Assembly (NCBI GenBank): GCA_902798365.1
Contig: CADBWP010000011.1
Coordinates: 1-53,460, forward strand
DNA: 53,460 bases
Source of the DNA: an uncultured Ruminococcus sp.
Lineage (GTDB): Bacteria; Bacillota; Clostridia; Oscillospirales; Acutalibacteraceae
Reading direction: 5' to 3'
Shown here: positions 52,513 to 53,460 of the stretch, piece by piece
Layout of the letters: each line of letters begins with the position of its first letter
Numbering within the stretch: position 1 is the first letter of the stretch
Position numbers and translations under genes: made by a program
Notes under the pieces: model-generated
What the model was told of the DNA's origin: nothing
The model's database searches: none
Seen by the model: only the letters and a program-made list of their open reading frames with translations

Positions 52513-53460
52513 ATGAAGCAAAAGGCTCTCCCCAAAAAAGAGGAGCAAACCAATTTACAATTCAAGCTTTTGTCTGCCATAGGAATAATAATCATTGTTT
52601 CGGGTCATTGCTATCACGGCGGAATCTCGCTTGCCTATGAATGGTTTCCAACGTATTCGTTCAACATTTCGCTGTTTGTTTTTATCTCGGGATATTTTTA
52701 CAAGGCGGAATATGAGCAGTCGGCCTTGCGGTATATTTGGAAGCGGTGCAAGAGGCTTGTTATTCCGGCGTATTTATGGAACATCGCCTACGGGCTGTTT
52801 GTGCTGCTTATGCAAAGCCTTGATTACACTATAGGAGCACAGGTCAATCCGTACAATCTGTTTGTAATGCCGATTATCGACGGCGAGGCGTTTCAGTATA
52901 ACCTCGGGTCGTGGTTCGTTTATCCGCTGTTTTTGGTCTGCGTCCTTAACGTGCTGTTCAGAAAATTGTGCGGAAAAACGAAAATAAAAAACGAGTATTT
53001 TATTCTTGCCTTGTATCTGGCGGTGGGCATGTGGGGAATACAGCTTGCCGCAGACGGACACAATTCGGGAATGTTAAAGCTTTTGACAAGAACAATGCTC
53101 TTTCTCCCGTGCTTTCAGCTGGGCAGGCTGTACAATACGCGGTGGGAGCAAAGGAGCAAAGGGACACGCTTGACAGCGTAAGCTACTTTTCGATTTTGTT
53201 TGCCGTTCAGCTGCTTATCCTCACCCTGTTTGACAACCTTGAATACACACCGTCATCTATGGCAGGGTTTAAAAACGGCGTGCTGCTCCCTTATATAACA
53301 TCAATAACGGGAATAGCTTTTTGGCTGAGAGTATCGAGGCTGCTCACACCCGTTGTAAAGAATTGCAGGCTTGTAAGACTGATAGCCGACAACACATACA
53401 GCATAATGATCCACCAAATGCTCGGCTTTATGTGCGTAAAGTGGCTGTTTTACATACTCG
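52513..53460 (+). pseudogene. Acyltransferase 3 family membrane protein, frameshifted and cut by the window end
   Basis: Residues 1-210 or so read as an integral membrane acyltransferase (ISAIGIIIIVSGHCYHGGIS-type start, SLFVFISGYFYK, then several helices), the family that O-acetylates wall or capsule sugars. The frame stops at 53181. A different frame continues without stops to the window end (DTLDSVSYFSILFAVQLLIL... YSIMIHQMLGFM, with the family's late IHQ). The break is at GGAGCAAA repeated twice in tandem (53145-53160): removing one 8-base copy restores one continuous frame. So the gene is inactivated, or switched on and off by repeat slippage, unless this is a sequencing error. Confidence 0.8.

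Overview
The window looks like chromosome from an anaerobic Gram-positive clostridium of the Ruminococcus/Oscillospiraceae type. The evidence is a dnaA-dnaN-yaaA-recF-remB-gyrB-gyrA block, MreBCD with a class B PBP2, [FeFe]-hydrogenase maturases, and secreted proteins carrying dockerin and cohesin-like modules (cellulosome-style). The species is an inference. The dnaA block, parAB and a near-perfect parS site place the window next to the replication origin. I saw no rRNA, tRNA or CRISPR array.

Region by region. (1) 3-845: the 3' end of a secreted repeat protein. (2) 1057-4270: an SPFH / zinc-ribbon / TPM set matching Bacillus ydjI, ydjG and ydjH, without a pspA beside it. (3) 4410-8400: an iron-only hydrogenase regulator, then hydE, hydG and hydF, which build the H-cluster. 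(4) 8397-12319: a DUF6062 protein, an Ogg-type glycosylase, a secreted cohesin-like protein, a 41-residue peptide and a palindromic repeat. (5) 12320-15044: metG-tatD. (6) 15277-19252: a tightly packed four-gene minus-strand operon made of a zinc-ribbon protein with a degenerate kinase-like region, two paralogous VWA proteins and a divergent adenylosuccinate synthetase. This is the best candidate here for an uncharacterised system. (7) 19356-24932: a DUF2974 hydrolase, signal peptidase I, a dockerin protein, ZapA and a U32 peptidase. (8) 25100-30287: dut, then the mreB-mreC-mreD-PBP2 elongation cluster. (9) 30284-32694: two lipoproteins around a repeat-filled gap. (10) 32748-43072: the replication block on the minus strand. 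(11) 43483-47875: a PRTase and a large CotH/dockerin protein. (12) 48007-50914: parA-parB-serS. (13) 51125-53460: an ECF sigma factor, a probable anti-sigma protein and a frameshifted acyltransferase cut off by the window end.

Interspersed repeats matter here. A family with TTAAGGCAA ends has three copies, each abutting a stop codon so that its TTAA supplies the TAA. A 237-239 bp palindromic element has two copies carrying the same 63-bp module in opposite arms. A roughly 44-bp GTCGGGA palindrome occurs several times in gene 3' gaps. Promoters are unusually easy to read: many genes have a TTGNNN / 17 bp / TATAAT arrangement, often with an extended -10.
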